Shown here in pieces: positions 8,578 through 17,862 of a stretch of 64,000 nt of DNA. A model generated the notes under the pieces. That model made no database searches, was not told the DNA's origin, and saw nothing but the letters and a program-made list of their open reading frames with translations. A program made the position numbers and the translations under genes. Where the stretch lies: contig NZ_LGCN01000212.1 of the NCBI RefSeq assembly GCF_001279005.1, forward strand, positions 1 through 64,000, written 5' to 3'. The DNA comes from Streptomyces caelestis (GTDB lineage: Bacteria; Actinomycetota; Actinomycetes; Streptomycetales; Streptomycetaceae). The stretch's first letter is position 1. The number at the start of each line of letters is the position of its first letter.

Positions 8578-9756
8578 TCAGCGGGCCGCCGCGGCGGTCG
8601 GGCCCTCCCGGCATATGAGCAGCAGGGCCCGGTCGTCGTTGACGTCCTTGGCGACCGCCTCGATGAGGTGCCAGGCGGCTCCGTGGAAGCCGCCGGCGAC
8701 GTAGCGGTCGGCCTCGCCGGTGAGGCGGTCGATGCCCTCCACGATGTCCCGCTCGGAGGTCTCCACCAGGCCGTCCGTGAACAGCATCAGCACGTCCCCG
8801 GGGCGCAGTGACCCCTTCACCGAGTCGAACTGGGCGCCGTCGTACACGCCGAGCAGCGGGCCGTCGGCCGCCTTCTCCTCCCAGCGTCCGCTGCCCGCGC
8901 TGAGCTGGAGGCCCGGCGGGTGCCCGGCGGAGTAGAGCTCGTAGTCGCCGGAGTCCAGGTCGAGCACCAGGTGGATGGAGGTGGCGAAGCCCTCGTCCCA
9001 GTCCTGGCGCAGCAGGTAGCCGTTGGCGGCCGGCAGGAAGGCGTGCGGCGGGAGGCTGCCGAGGAGGCCGCCGAAGGCGCCCGACAGCAGCAGGGCGCGC
9101 GAGGCGGCGTCCATGCCCTTGCCGGAGACGTCGGTGAGCACGACCTCCAGGGTGCGCCCGCCGTTGGTGCGGGCCGCGACCACGAAGTCGCCCGAGAAGG
9201 ACTGTCCGCCCGCCGGGCGCAGGGCCATCTCGCGGTGCCAGCCGGCGGGGAGTTTCGGCAGCTTGCTCTGCACCCGGATGCGTTCGCGCAGGTCGAACAG
9301 CATGGTGCCGCCGCGCCGCCAGGGCACGCCCACCCGGCTGCGGAACTGGGCGACGAGCAGCCCGAAGAAGCCGCAGGCGGCGACGGTGAGGACCACGCCG
9401 GGTGTGACGCGGGCCGCGCCCTCGGTGTAGGGGCCGAGTCGCACCGACTCCACGATCAGCGCGGTCGCCGCGGCGGCGTACAGGCCGAGCAGGCTCGCCG
9501 GGCGCAGCAGCAGGCCGCCGGCGACGATCGGGAGGACCAGTGCGGAGGGAGCGCACCACACGGAGTTGGTGAGCGTCCCGGCCGCGATCAGGGGGACGGT
9601 GAGGAGCAGTCCGGCGAGCGCGACCCAGTCGGAGCCGTCCCCGCGGAAGTAGTCGACGGCGGACCGGCGCATGCCGACGCGGGCCCGGTGCCACTGCTTC
9701 TTCAACCGGGCCGTGAACGTGTCGGCCGCCGCGCGCCGCTCTCGTCCTGCTGCCAT
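8578..9756 (-). CDS. Membrane SpoIIE-type PP2C serine/threonine phosphatase
   Basis: 392 aa. The N-terminal third has about four membrane helices (roughly 45-145). A C-terminal PPM/SpoIIE domain follows, with FSGDFVV, TDVSGKGMDAA, SAGHPPG and FTDGLVE, which carry the metal-binding Asp residues. Such phosphatases usually act on STAS anti-anti-sigma proteins in partner-switching. No sensor (GAF/PAS) domain is present, so the membrane part may sense. The HD gene follows by 3 nt, indicating a two-gene unit. Confidence 0.92.
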   Translation of the reverse strand: MAAGRERRAAADTFTARLKKQWHRARVGMRRSAVDYFRGDGSDWVALAGLLLTVPLIAAGTLTNSVWCAPSALVLPIVAGGLLLRPASLLGLYAAAATALIVESVRLGPYTEGAARVTPGVVLTVAACGFFGLLVAQFRSRVGVPWRRGGTMLFDLRERIRVQSKLPKLPAGWHREMALRPAGGQSFSGDFVVAARTNGGRTLEVVLTDVSGKGMDAASRALLLSGAFGGLLGSLPPHAFLPAANGYLLRQDWDEGFATSIHLVLDLDSGDYELYSAGHPPGLQLSAGSGRWEEKAADGPLLGVYDGAQFDSVKGSLRPGDVLMLFTDGLVETSERDIVEGIDRLTGEADRYVAGGFHGAAWHLIEAVAKDVNDDRALLLICREGPTAAAAR

Positions 9757-9917
9757 TAGTTCGGGACCCTATCCATCGGACCGGCCACTTGGCACGGGAG
9801 GTCCTGGTTGTCCCCTTGCCGGGGCCGACTTCACAGTCAACTTCACCGGACGCCGTCGTGGGGCCGCACGGGAGAAATTGTCTCGCTCGTCCTGTGCGGC
9901 CCTGGTAGGCATGGCCC

Positions 9918-11168
9918 ATGGCGATCGAACAGACGGGCCCCGTGAACGGACTTCGCGTGCTGCATCCGGACGACTGGGACAAGTGGTACGCGAACCTGGT
10001 CCGTGCGTTCGGTGGCGGCGAGGAGGCGGACGAGGAACGCGAGCTGTGGAAGGCGCTCACCGAGCACGACCGTTCCCTGGGGGTCTGGGACGGCGACGAG
10101 TGCGTGGGGACGGCGGGCGCGTTCTCCTTCCGGCTGACCGTCCCCGGCGGTGACTCCGTGCCGGCCGCGGGCGTCACGGGCGTCAGCGTGGCCGCCACGC
10201 ACCGGCGGCGCGGCGTGCTGAGGACGATGATGCGGCGCCAGCTGGACGACGTGCGGTCCTGGGGCGAGCCGCTGGCGGTGCTCACCGCCTCCGAGCCGGC
10301 GATCTACGGCCGGTTCGGGTACGGGGCGGCCACCTTCCAGCTGAACGCCGAGATCGACACGGATCGTACGCGTCTGTCGGTCCCGCCCGGTACGGACGGC
10401 GTACGGGTGCGGTACGCGGCCCCCGCCGACGTGCTCGACCGGTGCGAGGCGGTGTACGCCCGGCTCGTGCCGGGGCGGCCGGGGATGCTCGCGCGGCAGC
10501 CGGGCTGGGAGCGGCTGGGGATGCTGGACCCGGCGGGCGGCCGGGACGGGGCGTCGCCGCTGCAGGGCGTCGTCGCCGAACGGGACGGCGAGACCGTCGG
10601 GTACGCGTGGTTCCGGGTGAAGGGGGACTACGGTCCGGCGGGGCACGAGGGGTCGGTGGTCCTCAGGGCCCTGGCCGCGCTGGATCCGGCGGCCGAGGCG
10701 GCGCTGTGGCGGTTCCTGTTCGGCATCGACCTGACGTCGAGGCTGGTGGTGCGTGCCCGGCCGGTCGACGAGGCGTGGCAGTACATGGTCTCGGACATCC
10801 GCCGGTGCCGGCCGGAGACGCGGGACGCGCTGTACGTACGGCTGGTCGACGTCGGGGCGGCGCTCCAGGCGCGGACGTACCGGGCGCCGGTCGACGTCGT
10901 GTTCGAGGTGGAGGACGCCTTCTGCCCCTGGAACGCGGGGCGTTGGCGGCTGAGCGGGGACGCCAAGGGCGCGTCCTGCGAGCGTACCGGGGACCCGGCC
11001 GATCTCGCCCTGTCGGTGCGGGAGTTGGGCGCGGCCTATCTGGGCGGCGTGAGCCTCACGGCGCTCGCGGCGGCCGGCCGGGTGGACGAGTCGCGGCGGG
11101 GCGCGCTGGCGGAGGCGTCCCTGGCGTTCGGGAGCGACCCGGCGCCGTGGCTGCCGCACGGCTTCTGA
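9918..11168 (+). CDS. Eis-like GNAT N-acetyltransferase
   Basis: 416 aa, with the three-part layout of the Eis family: an N-terminal GNAT domain (GVTGVSVAATHRRRGVLRTM is the acetyl-CoA loop), a second degenerate GNAT domain around AEAALWRFLF, and a C-terminal SCP2-like domain ending in a free carboxylate (LPHGF). Mycobacterial Eis acetylates aminoglycosides and other amines. The Streptomyces substrate is not known from sequence. The ATG at 9918 is close to the start of similarity. No strong ribosome site is visible. The stop lies 3 nt from the stop of the convergent glycosylase. Confidence 0.9.
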   Translation: MAIEQTGPVNGLRVLHPDDWDKWYANLVRAFGGGEEADEERELWKALTEHDRSLGVWDGDECVGTAGAFSFRLTVPGGDSVPAAGVTGVSVAATHRRRGVLRTMMRRQLDDVRSWGEPLAVLTASEPAIYGRFGYGAATFQLNAEIDTDRTRLSVPPGTDGVRVRYAAPADVLDRCEAVYARLVPGRPGMLARQPGWERLGMLDPAGGRDGASPLQGVVAERDGETVGYAWFRVKGDYGPAGHEGSVVLRALAALDPAAEAALWRFLFGIDLTSRLVVRARPVDEAWQYMVSDIRRCRPETRDALYVRLVDVGAALQARTYRAPVDVVFEVEDAFCPWNAGRWRLSGDAKGASCERTGDPADLALSVRELGAAYLGGVSLTALAAAGRVDESRRGALAEASLAFGSDPAPWLPHGF

Positions 11169-11171
11169 GCC

Positions 11172-11993
11172 TCAGCGGCGCTGGCAGCCGGGGCACCAGA
11201 ACAGGTTGCGGGCGGCGAGGTCGGCGGTGCGGATCTCGCCGCCGCAGATGTGGCAGGGCAGGTGGGCCCTGCGGTAGACGTACACCTCGCCGCCGTGGTC
11301 GTCGACGCGCGGCGGGCGCCCCATCGCCTCCGGGGTGTGTTCGGGGCGGACGGTGTCGATGCGGTTGTCGCGCACGCCCTCGCGCATCAGCGCGACCAGG
11401 TCGGCCCAGAGGGCGTCCCACTCGGCCGGGGTGAGGTCCCGGCCCGCGCGGTAGGGGTCGATCCGGTGCCGGAAGAGGACCTCGGCGCGGTAGACGTTGC
11501 CCACGCCCGCGATGACCTTCTGGTCCATGAGGAGGGCGGCGATCGTCGTACGGCTGCGGCCGATCCTGCGGTACGCGAGGGCCGGGTCGGCGTCCGGGCG
11601 GAGCGGGTCGGGGCCGAGGCGGTCGTGGACCGCCCGCTTCTCGTCGTCCGTGATCAGGGCGCAGGTGGCGGGGCCGCGCAGGTCGACGTAGGACGTGGCG
11701 TCGGCGAGGCGGAGCCGGACGGTGTCCGCGGGCGGCGGCGCCGGGGCCGGGCCGAAGGCGACCTTGCCGAAGAGGCCGAGGTGGATGTGGACCCACTCGG
11801 CTGGCTCAGTGTGGCCGAAGCCGAGGAACAGGTGCTTTCCGTGGGCGTCGGTGGTGTGCAGCGGCGTGCGGTCGAGGAGGGCGGCGGCGTCGGCGAACTT
11901 GCCCTGGGGGCTGGTGACGCGGAGGGGGGCGCCGGTGGCGAAGGCGGCGGCGTAGTCCGCGGCCAGCCGGTGGATGGTGTGGCCTTCCGGCAC
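11172..11993 (-). CDS. Fpg/Nei family DNA glycosylase-AP lyase
   Basis: 273 aa base-excision repair enzyme. The N-terminus is (M)PEGHTIH, giving the catalytic Pro2 and Glu3 of the family. A helix-two-turn-helix follows (MDQKVIAGVGNVYRAEVLF), and the C-terminal zinc finger is CxxC...CxxC (CHICGG ... FWCPGC). The PEGHT start resembles the endonuclease VIII (Nei) branch rather than PELPE-type MutM. The GTG start at 11993 has AAGGA upstream; the frame continues further upstream as Pro/Arg-rich sequence antisense to nothing real. rpiB lies upstream on the same strand, 122 nt away. Confidence 0.93.
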   Translation of the reverse strand: MPEGHTIHRLAADYAAAFATGAPLRVTSPQGKFADAAALLDRTPLHTTDAHGKHLFLGFGHTEPAEWVHIHLGLFGKVAFGPAPAPPPADTVRLRLADATSYVDLRGPATCALITDDEKRAVHDRLGPDPLRPDADPALAYRRIGRSRTTIAALLMDQKVIAGVGNVYRAEVLFRHRIDPYRAGRDLTPAEWDALWADLVALMREGVRDNRIDTVRPEHTPEAMGRPPRVDDHGGEVYVYRRAHLPCHICGGEIRTADLAARNLFWCPGCQRR

Positions 11994-12115
11994 GGGGTGT
12001 CCTTCCAAGCGTGTGCCCACCGCCCGGCCGGCCGGGCGCGTGGCCCCGGTGGTGCGCGCCGCGGCGAGGGCGCCCTCCCCCGGGCCCGTGCGTCGGGGGA
12101 GGGGCTCCGACGGCG

Positions 12116-12601
12116 TTACCGCTGCGGGTGGTGCGGGGGGATGGGCGGGAGGTCGCCCGTCGTCTCGTAGGCGGCGAGCATGTCGATCCGGCGGATGTGG
12201 CGCTCGTCGTCGGAGAACGGGGTGCTCAGGAAGGTCTCGACGAACTTCGTCGCCTCGTCCTGGGTGTGCATGCGCGCGCCCACCGCGATCACGTTGGCGT
12301 TGTTGTGCTGGCGGCCCAGCGCCGCCGTCTCCTCGCTCCACGCCAGGGCCGCCCGTACGCCCTCGACCTTGTTCGCGGCGATCTGCTCGCCGTTGCCGGA
12401 GCCGCCGATCACGATGCCGAGGGCGCCCTCGTCCGCGGCGGTCCGCTCGGCGGCGCGGAGGCAGAAGGGCGGGTAGTCGTCCTGGGCGTCGTAGATGTGC
12501 GGGCCGCAGTCGACGGGCTCGTGGCCCGCCGCCTCGAGCCACTCGACGAGGTGGTTCTTGAGTTCGTAGCCCGCATGGTCCGAGCCGAGATACACGCGCA
12601 T
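12116..12601 (-). CDS. rpiB: Ribose-5-phosphate isomerase B
   Basis: 161 aa, pentose phosphate pathway isomerase interconverting ribose-5-P and ribulose-5-P. It shows SDHAGYELK at the N-terminus, the phosphate loop GGSGNGEQIAANK and HNNANVIAVGAR. The Ser in GGSGNG stands where many RpiB have Cys; this is normal for the actinobacterial subgroup. The ATG at 12601 starts at MRVYLGSDH; an upstream in-frame extension is not conserved-looking and is rejected. Confidence 0.95.
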   Translation of the reverse strand: MRVYLGSDHAGYELKNHLVEWLEAAGHEPVDCGPHIYDAQDDYPPFCLRAAERTAADEGALGIVIGGSGNGEQIAANKVEGVRAALAWSEETAALGRQHNNANVIAVGARMHTQDEATKFVETFLSTPFSDDERHIRRIDMLAAYETTGDLPPIPPHHPQR

Positions 12602-12804
12602 GGTCCGAGTGTGACACGGGGGCGCGCGGGCGGACGCGTCGGGTCGGGCTGCCGAGAACGTGAGGAGGATTACAGAACCCTCGGAAAAGCTCGGGTAAAG
12701 ATGGGGAATCAAAGGTTCCGTAATCCGTTCACCTCCGTTTCACTGGACCGGCCCGTAGACCTCTGCGGAGCGCAGCTCTCCCCGGCGCAAAGGAAATCCG
12801 TTCC

Positions 12805-14301
12805 ATGACCTCGCAGCCGACCCTGAAGACAGCCGGAAGCGGCCACGGAGGCCCCGGAGAACCCGGAGGATCCGCGAGCGGTCCCGGAGAACACGGCTCC
12901 GGGCTCCAGGCCGGGCTCAAGAACCGCCACCTGTCGATGATCGCCATCGGCGGCGTGATCGGCGCGGGCCTCTTCGTCGGCTCCAGCGCCGGCATCGCGA
13001 CCGCCGGCCCCGGCATCCTGCTGTCGTACGCCCTCGTCGGCACGCTCGTGGTGCTGGTGATGCGGATGCTCGGTGAGATGTCCGCGGCCAACCCGACGTC
13101 CGGGTCCTTCTCCGCGCACGCCGACCGGGCGCTCGGTCCCTGGGCCGGGTTCACGATCGGCTGGCTCTACTGGTTCTTCTGGGTCGTCGTCCTCGCGGTC
13201 GAGGCGACCGCCGGCGCCGCGATCCTCGAAGGGTGGATGCCGGCCGTTCCGCAGTGGGGCTGGGCGCTCATCGTGATGGTGGTGCTGACCGCCACCAACC
13301 TGGTGTCCGTCGGCTCCTACGGCGAGTTCGAGTTCTGGTTCGCCGGGATCAAGGTCGTCGCCATCGGCGCGTTCATCGTCATCGGCGGACTGGCCGTCTT
13401 CGGCGTGCTGCCCGGCGTCGACAGCGACCGGGCCGGCCTGGCCAACCTCACCGACCACGGCGGCTTCCTGCCCCACGGCGCCGGCGCGATCCTCACCGGC
13501 ATCCTGCTCGTCGTCTTCTCCTTCATGGGCAGCGAGATCGCCACGCTGGCCGCCGGCGAGTCGGAGGATCCGCAGCGGGCCGTCACCAAGGCGACCAACA
13601 GCATCATCTGGCGGATCGGCGTCTTCTACCTCGGCTCGATCTTCGTCGTGGTCTGTCTGCTGCCCTGGGACAGCGAGTCCATCACCGAGGACGGCTCCTA
13701 CGTCGCCGCCCTGGACTCCCTCGGCATCGCGCACACCGGTCAGATCATGAACTTCATCGTGCTGACGTCCGTGCTCTCCTGCCTCAACTCCGGTCTCTAC
13801 ACGGCCTCCCGGATGGCCTTCTCGCTCGGCCGGCGCGGGGACGCGCCGAAGTCGTTCGCCCGGACCACGCGCCGGGGCGTGCCGCAGACCGCGATCATCG
13901 CGTCGGTGGTGTTCGGCTTCGTCGCCGTCTTCTTCAACTACAAGTTCCCCGACTCCGTCTTCCTCTTCCTCGTCAACTCCTCCGGAGCGGTCGCGCTGTT
14001 CGTCTGGCTGGTGATCTGCTTCTCGCAGCTGCGCATGCGGAAGATCATCCAGGCGGAGGCGCCGGAGAAGCTGGTCGTGCGGATGTGGCTGTACCCGTAC
14101 CTGACGTGGGCCAGCGCCGCGCTGATCGTGTTCGTGCTCGGCTACATGCTGACCGACACCGAGCACGACGGGCGCACGACGGTGCTGCTGTCGCTGCTGG
14201 TCGCCGCGATCGTGCTCGTCGTCGCCGTGGTCAGGCAGCGGGTGGCGGGGCGGCGCGGCGGCGCGGACGCCGGGGCCCGCGGCGAGGCCCGGACCGGCTG
14301 A
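12805..14301 (+). CDS. APC-superfamily amino-acid permease (GABA/aromatic type)
   Basis: 498 aa with 12 predicted membrane helices. Helix 1 carries the AAT-family signature (LKNRHLSMIAIGGVIGAGLF) and the loop after helix 2 has LGEMSAANPTSGSF. AAGESEDPQRAVTKATNS marks the helix 6-7 region. It is a proton-coupled amino-acid importer; substrate choice (GABA, proline, aromatic) cannot be read. The N-terminus is a Gly-rich cytoplasmic tail. The ATG at 12805 has AAAGGA about 9 nt upstream. It is a clear paralogue of the permease at 16255. Confidence 0.92.
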   Translation: MTSQPTLKTAGSGHGGPGEPGGSASGPGEHGSGLQAGLKNRHLSMIAIGGVIGAGLFVGSSAGIATAGPGILLSYALVGTLVVLVMRMLGEMSAANPTSGSFSAHADRALGPWAGFTIGWLYWFFWVVVLAVEATAGAAILEGWMPAVPQWGWALIVMVVLTATNLVSVGSYGEFEFWFAGIKVVAIGAFIVIGGLAVFGVLPGVDSDRAGLANLTDHGGFLPHGAGAILTGILLVVFSFMGSEIATLAAGESEDPQRAVTKATNSIIWRIGVFYLGSIFVVVCLLPWDSESITEDGSYVAALDSLGIAHTGQIMNFIVLTSVLSCLNSGLYTASRMAFSLGRRGDAPKSFARTTRRGVPQTAIIASVVFGFVAVFFNYKFPDSVFLFLVNSSGAVALFVWLVICFSQLRMRKIIQAEAPEKLVVRMWLYPYLTWASAALIVFVLGYMLTDTEHDGRTTVLLSLLVAAIVLVVAVVRQRVAGRRGGADAGARGEARTG

Positions 14302-14649
14302 CGAGGGCCCCTCGCGCTCACAACACCGCGAAGCTCCGCTCGGCCTTCTCCCACGTCCTCGGCGCCGCCGTCCCGGTCTCCGGCCGGTACCAGGTGCCGG
14401 CCCGGCACGACGCGCCGCCGGCGGTGAAGCCCGGCGGCCGGGCGTGCCGGGGAAGGCGTACTCCCGGACCGCCGCGGGACGTCGTCTCCTCCGGGCGGAT
14501 CACCACGGGGTCCCGGCCCTGGCGGGCGTCGCGTTCCGAGGTCCGCCGGGTCGCGAACAGGTCGCCGCGGGCGAGGAGGACTCGGCGGCGGGTTCCTGGC
14601 CGCCGTCCGGGGACGTGCAGTAGATCCCGGCTCCCGTCCGCACGTCCCG

Positions 14650-15030
14650 CAGCCGGGCGGCAGGCGCAGGACGGCGAGCAGCAGGCGGCAGGCAGCAGGC
14701 GCCGGACGGCGAGCGCCGGACGGCGGGCAGCGGACGGCGGGCAGCGGACGGGCAGGCGGCAGGCAGCGGGCGGCAGGCTCCGGGCAGCAGGCGGCAGGCG
14801 GCGAGCGCCGGACGGCGGGCAGCGGGCAGCGGACGGGCAGGCGGCAGGCTCCGGGCAGCAGGCAGCGGACGGCAGGCGGCGAGCGCCGGACGGCGGGCAG
14901 CGGGCAGCGGACGGGCAGGCGGCAGGCTCCGGGCAGCAGGCAGCAGGCAGCAGGCAGCAGGCAGCAGGCAGCAGGCGGCGAGCGCGGGACGGCGGGCAGC
15001 AGGCGGCAGGCGGCAGGCGGCAGGTGCCGG
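14650..15030. repeat. GC-rich tandem-repeat tract between permease and bioY
   Basis: About 380 nt built from GGCAGGCGGCAGGC-like words. One unit of about 78 nt is repeated almost exactly (starting near 14793 and 14871). A run of the 7-mer CAGCAGG occurs about five to six times near 14934-14972. No reading frame through it looks coding (only Pro/Ala/Arg/Cys low complexity). The 300 nt before it (14302-14640) also lacks a gene. It may be a slippage-prone minisatellite. Confidence 0.85.
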
Positions 15031-15073
15031 GCGGTAAACGGCGGCTCCGGGCGGTGGGCGGCGGCGCCGTGCG

Positions 15074-15109
15074 AAGAGGCTCGCCGTCGATGCGACCGGC
15101 GAGCCTCTT
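15074..15109 (-). terminator. Hairpin terminator of bioY
   Basis: 13-bp perfect stem (AAGAGGCTCGCCG and its complement) with a 10-nt loop, 17 nt past the bioY stop. Confidence 0.85.
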
Positions 15110-15126
15110 TCACACGGAGCGGGCGG

Positions 15127-15711
15127 TCACCGCTTGTCGACGAACTTCCAGGCCGTCGGCAGCACGCCCATCGCCAGGGCCGCCTTCAGGGCGTCGCCGA
15201 CGAGGAACGGAGTGAGGCCGGCCGCGATCGCGGCGGAGGCGGACATGCCGGTGGCGAGGGCCAGATAGGGCACGCCGACGGCGTAGACGACCGCCGAGCC
15301 GAGCACCATGGTGCCCGCCGTGCGCCAGGCGGAGCGGTCGGCGCCGCGGCGGGCGAGCGCGCCCACGACGACTGAGGCCAGCAGCATGCCGAGGACGTAG
15401 CCGAAGGACGGCATGCCCAGGCCCGACCCGCCCTCCGCGAACCACGGCACGCCGGCCGCGCCCACCAGCGCGTACACCGCCAGGGAGGCGAAGCCGCGGC
15501 GGGCGCCGAGGGCGGTGCCGACCAGGAGCGCCGCGAAGGTCTGGCCGGTCACCGGCACCGGGGAGCCGGGGACGGGCACCGCGATCTGGGCGGCGAGGCC
15601 GGTGAGCGCGGCGCCGCCGAACACGAGCACGGCGTCCCGGACACGGGAGGCCGGGATGAGGTCCGCGAGGACCTGTCCGGATCGGGCGGACGTGACGGTG
15701 GCGGTGCTCAT
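15127..15711 (-). CDS. bioY: Biotin transporter substrate-binding subunit BioY
   Basis: 194 aa, about six membrane helices. It shows the S-component signature of ECF-type vitamin transporters: VPVTGQTFAALLVG after the first helix pair, GARRGFASLAVYALVGAAGVP in the middle, and FLVGDALKAALA near the C-terminus. The ATG at 15711 follows GGAG. No bioM/bioN energising genes are adjacent, so it must use a shared ECF module or work alone, both known for BioY. The two adjacent permease genes are on the other strand. Confidence 0.93.
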   Translation of the reverse strand: MSTATVTSARSGQVLADLIPASRVRDAVLVFGGAALTGLAAQIAVPVPGSPVPVTGQTFAALLVGTALGARRGFASLAVYALVGAAGVPWFAEGGSGLGMPSFGYVLGMLLASVVVGALARRGADRSAWRTAGTMVLGSAVVYAVGVPYLALATGMSASAAIAAGLTPFLVGDALKAALAMGVLPTAWKFVDKR

Positions 15712-16254
15712 GGGGTCTCCGCGAGGTGAGGGCGGTTGGGGACACCGCGACGCTATACCGGTGTCCGCGCGCCGATCACCGTCAGCGGTCGACAAAGGCG
15801 GCGCCGCGGACTTGGTGAGCTCCGGACAAAGGACGGGGAGTCGAGGGGCGCGAGGTGACGCCGGTCACTGAGGTGACGTGGTTTCGCCGACACGCCACCC
15901 GGGAACGGCGGCTGTAGGAATCCACCAAACGGTCCGGGCGGGCGCGTGGGCGCCGTCCCGCCCGTCGGCGGCGCCGCTCCGGAAGGCGGGCCGAACCGGG
16001 AGTCCCCTTCCCTTCCCGGAAGAGGAGCGGTCGGCTCGCGTCGCCGCGTCGATCCGCGACGCGCGGGAGGCGGCGCCCGACCCGATCGAGGACACGCCTC
16101 GCACTCCACGACGGCCGCCGGGCGACCCCGGTGAACGGACCATGACCCTGCGCACGTCACCTGTCCACATGCTGGTCGGCCTCCCCGCGCACCCGGGGAG
16201 GCCGACCACACTGGGCGGCGTTTTTGCCGTCTCCCGCATTGGACGAACCGCGCC
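15712..16254. other. Intergenic region between bioY and permease
   Basis: About 540 nt between divergent genes. It should contain both promoters. The only structured element I see is the hairpin at 16174-16207. The open frames in it lack ribosome sites. Confidence 0.5.
16174..16207 (+). promoter_or_regulatory. Strong hairpin in the permease leader
   Basis: Perfect 14-bp stem (GGTCGGCCTCCCCG and its complement) with a 6-nt loop, followed 12 nt later by GGCGTTTTT and then the permease ATG at 16255. It could be an attenuator of the permease, or a terminator for an upstream transcript. I recognise no riboswitch consensus. Confidence 0.45.
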
Positions 16255-17634
16255 ATGCCCCGCACCACCGTCGAGACGCCTCCCGAGGCGGACGGCGTCT
16301 CCCTCTCGCACGGTCTGAAGCAACGCCATCTGTCGATGATCGCCCTCGGCGGGGTGATCGGCGCCGGGCTGTTCGTCGGTTCCGGGGAGGCCATCGCCGC
16401 CGCCGGCCCGTCCGTCGTCGTCGCCTACGCCCTCTCCGGCCTCCTGGTGATGCTGGTGATGCGGATGCTGGGCGAGATGTCCGCCGCGTACCCGTCGTCG
16501 GGCTCCTTCTCGGCGCACGCCGAGCGGGCGATCGGCCCCTGGGCGGGGTTCACCGCCGGCTGGTCGTTCTGGGTGCTGCTGTGCACGGCGGTCGGCCTGG
16601 AGGGCATCGGGGCCGCGAAGATCGTCACCGGCTGGCTGCCGGGCACGCCCGCGTGGGCGTGGGTGGCGCTGTTCATGGTGGTGTTCTGCGGGACGAACCT
16701 GGCGGCGGTGAAGAACTTCGGCGAGTTCGAGTTCTGGTTCGCGGCCCTCAAGGTGGGCGCGATCTCCCTGTTCCTGGTGCTCGGCGTGCTGGCGATCGCC
16801 GGTGTGCTGCCGGGCACGGACTCCCCCGGCGCCTCCCACCTCACCGACTTCCTCCCCAACGGCGGCGAGGGCCTGGTGATCGGCCTGCTCGCCTCCGTCT
16901 TCGCCTACGGCGGCCTGGAGACGGTGACCATCGCGGCGGCCGAGTCGCAGGACCCGGTCAAGGGCGTGGCGGGCGCGGTCCGTACGGCGATGTGGCGGAT
17001 CGCGCTGTTCTACATCGGCTCGATGGCGGTCGTCGTCGCCCTGGTCCCGTGGGACTCCCCGGCGGTGGTCGAGGACGGCCCGTACGTCGCCGCCCTGGAC
17101 CGCCTCGGCATCCCGGGCGCCGGCCGGCTGATGGACGTCGTGATCCTGGTCGCGCTGCTGTCCGCGATGAACGCCAACATCTACGGCGCCTCGCGCATCG
17201 GCTACTCGCTGGTGGAGCGCGGGCAGGGCCCGAAGGCGCTCGGCCGGGTGTCGGGCGGGGTGCCGCGGATCGCCGTACTGGCCTCCTCGGCCTTCGGCTT
17301 CCTGTGCGTGCTGCTGAGCCACTGGCGGCCGGACGACGTGTTCGCCTGGCTGCTGAACACCATCGGCGCGGTGATCCTGGTGGTCTGGATCCTCATCGCC
17401 GTCTCCCAGCTGCGGCTGCGCCGCCGGCTGGAGCGCGAGGCGCCGGAGCGGCTGACGGTGCGGATGTGGGCGTTCCCGTGGCTGACCCGGCTGGCGCTGG
17501 CCGGCATGGCGGCGGTCTTCGTCCTCATGGCCCGGGAGCCGGACACGCGGGTGCAGCTGTACTCGACGGGCGCGATGACGCTGCTCCTGGCGGCCGGGGG
17601 ATACGCCTGGCAGCGGGCGCGCGCACGCGGCTGA
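16255..17634 (+). CDS. APC-superfamily amino-acid permease (paralogue of 12805)
   Basis: 459 aa, 12 predicted helices. It has the same signatures as the upstream permease: LKQRHLSMIALGGVIGAGLF, LGEMSAAYPSSGSF and AAAESQDPVKGVAGAVR. It differs mainly by lacking the Gly-rich N-terminal tail and by a shorter C-terminus. Helix 6-8 residues that usually set substrate differ between the two, so they probably import different amino acids. The ATG at 16255 lacks a strong ribosome site, and the leader contains a stable hairpin. Transcription ends at the hairpin at 17795. Confidence 0.92.
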   Translation: MPRTTVETPPEADGVSLSHGLKQRHLSMIALGGVIGAGLFVGSGEAIAAAGPSVVVAYALSGLLVMLVMRMLGEMSAAYPSSGSFSAHAERAIGPWAGFTAGWSFWVLLCTAVGLEGIGAAKIVTGWLPGTPAWAWVALFMVVFCGTNLAAVKNFGEFEFWFAALKVGAISLFLVLGVLAIAGVLPGTDSPGASHLTDFLPNGGEGLVIGLLASVFAYGGLETVTIAAAESQDPVKGVAGAVRTAMWRIALFYIGSMAVVVALVPWDSPAVVEDGPYVAALDRLGIPGAGRLMDVVILVALLSAMNANIYGASRIGYSLVERGQGPKALGRVSGGVPRIAVLASSAFGFLCVLLSHWRPDDVFAWLLNTIGAVILVVWILIAVSQLRLRRRLEREAPERLTVRMWAFPWLTRLALAGMAAVFVLMAREPDTRVQLYSTGAMTLLLAAGGYAWQRARARG

Positions 17635-17794
17635 CGTGCGCCCCGACGGCCCTCGCGGGAGGACGCGGGGGCCGTCCCGCGTACCGGGCCCCCGGACAGC
17701 CCTTTCCGCTACTGGCGTGCAGTTGCAAGGAGATTGCAATAAGCGTCCTGCCCCGCGATCGTCTTCTCACCGTTCACCCGGCAGGCGGAAAGAG

Positions 17795-17831
17795 GGAAGC
17801 CCCCGCGAGGACAGGACTCGCGGGGGCTTCC
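17795..17831 (+). terminator. Hairpin terminator after the second permease
   Basis: Perfect 15-bp stem (GGAAGCCCCCGCGAG and its complement) with a 7-nt loop. Confidence 0.88.
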
Positions 17832-17862
17832 GGTATGCGGCGATCCGGGCCATGGTTGCGCA

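Noticed and set aside
14650..15030. CRISPR array or coding repeat
   Set aside because: Repeats are contiguous with no unique spacers, no cas genes are near, and no frame through the tract yields a plausible protein.
15712..16254. Biotin-related riboswitch or BirA-type operator in front of bioY
   Set aside because: I could not find a recognisable palindromic biotin operator or structured leader on the bioY side.
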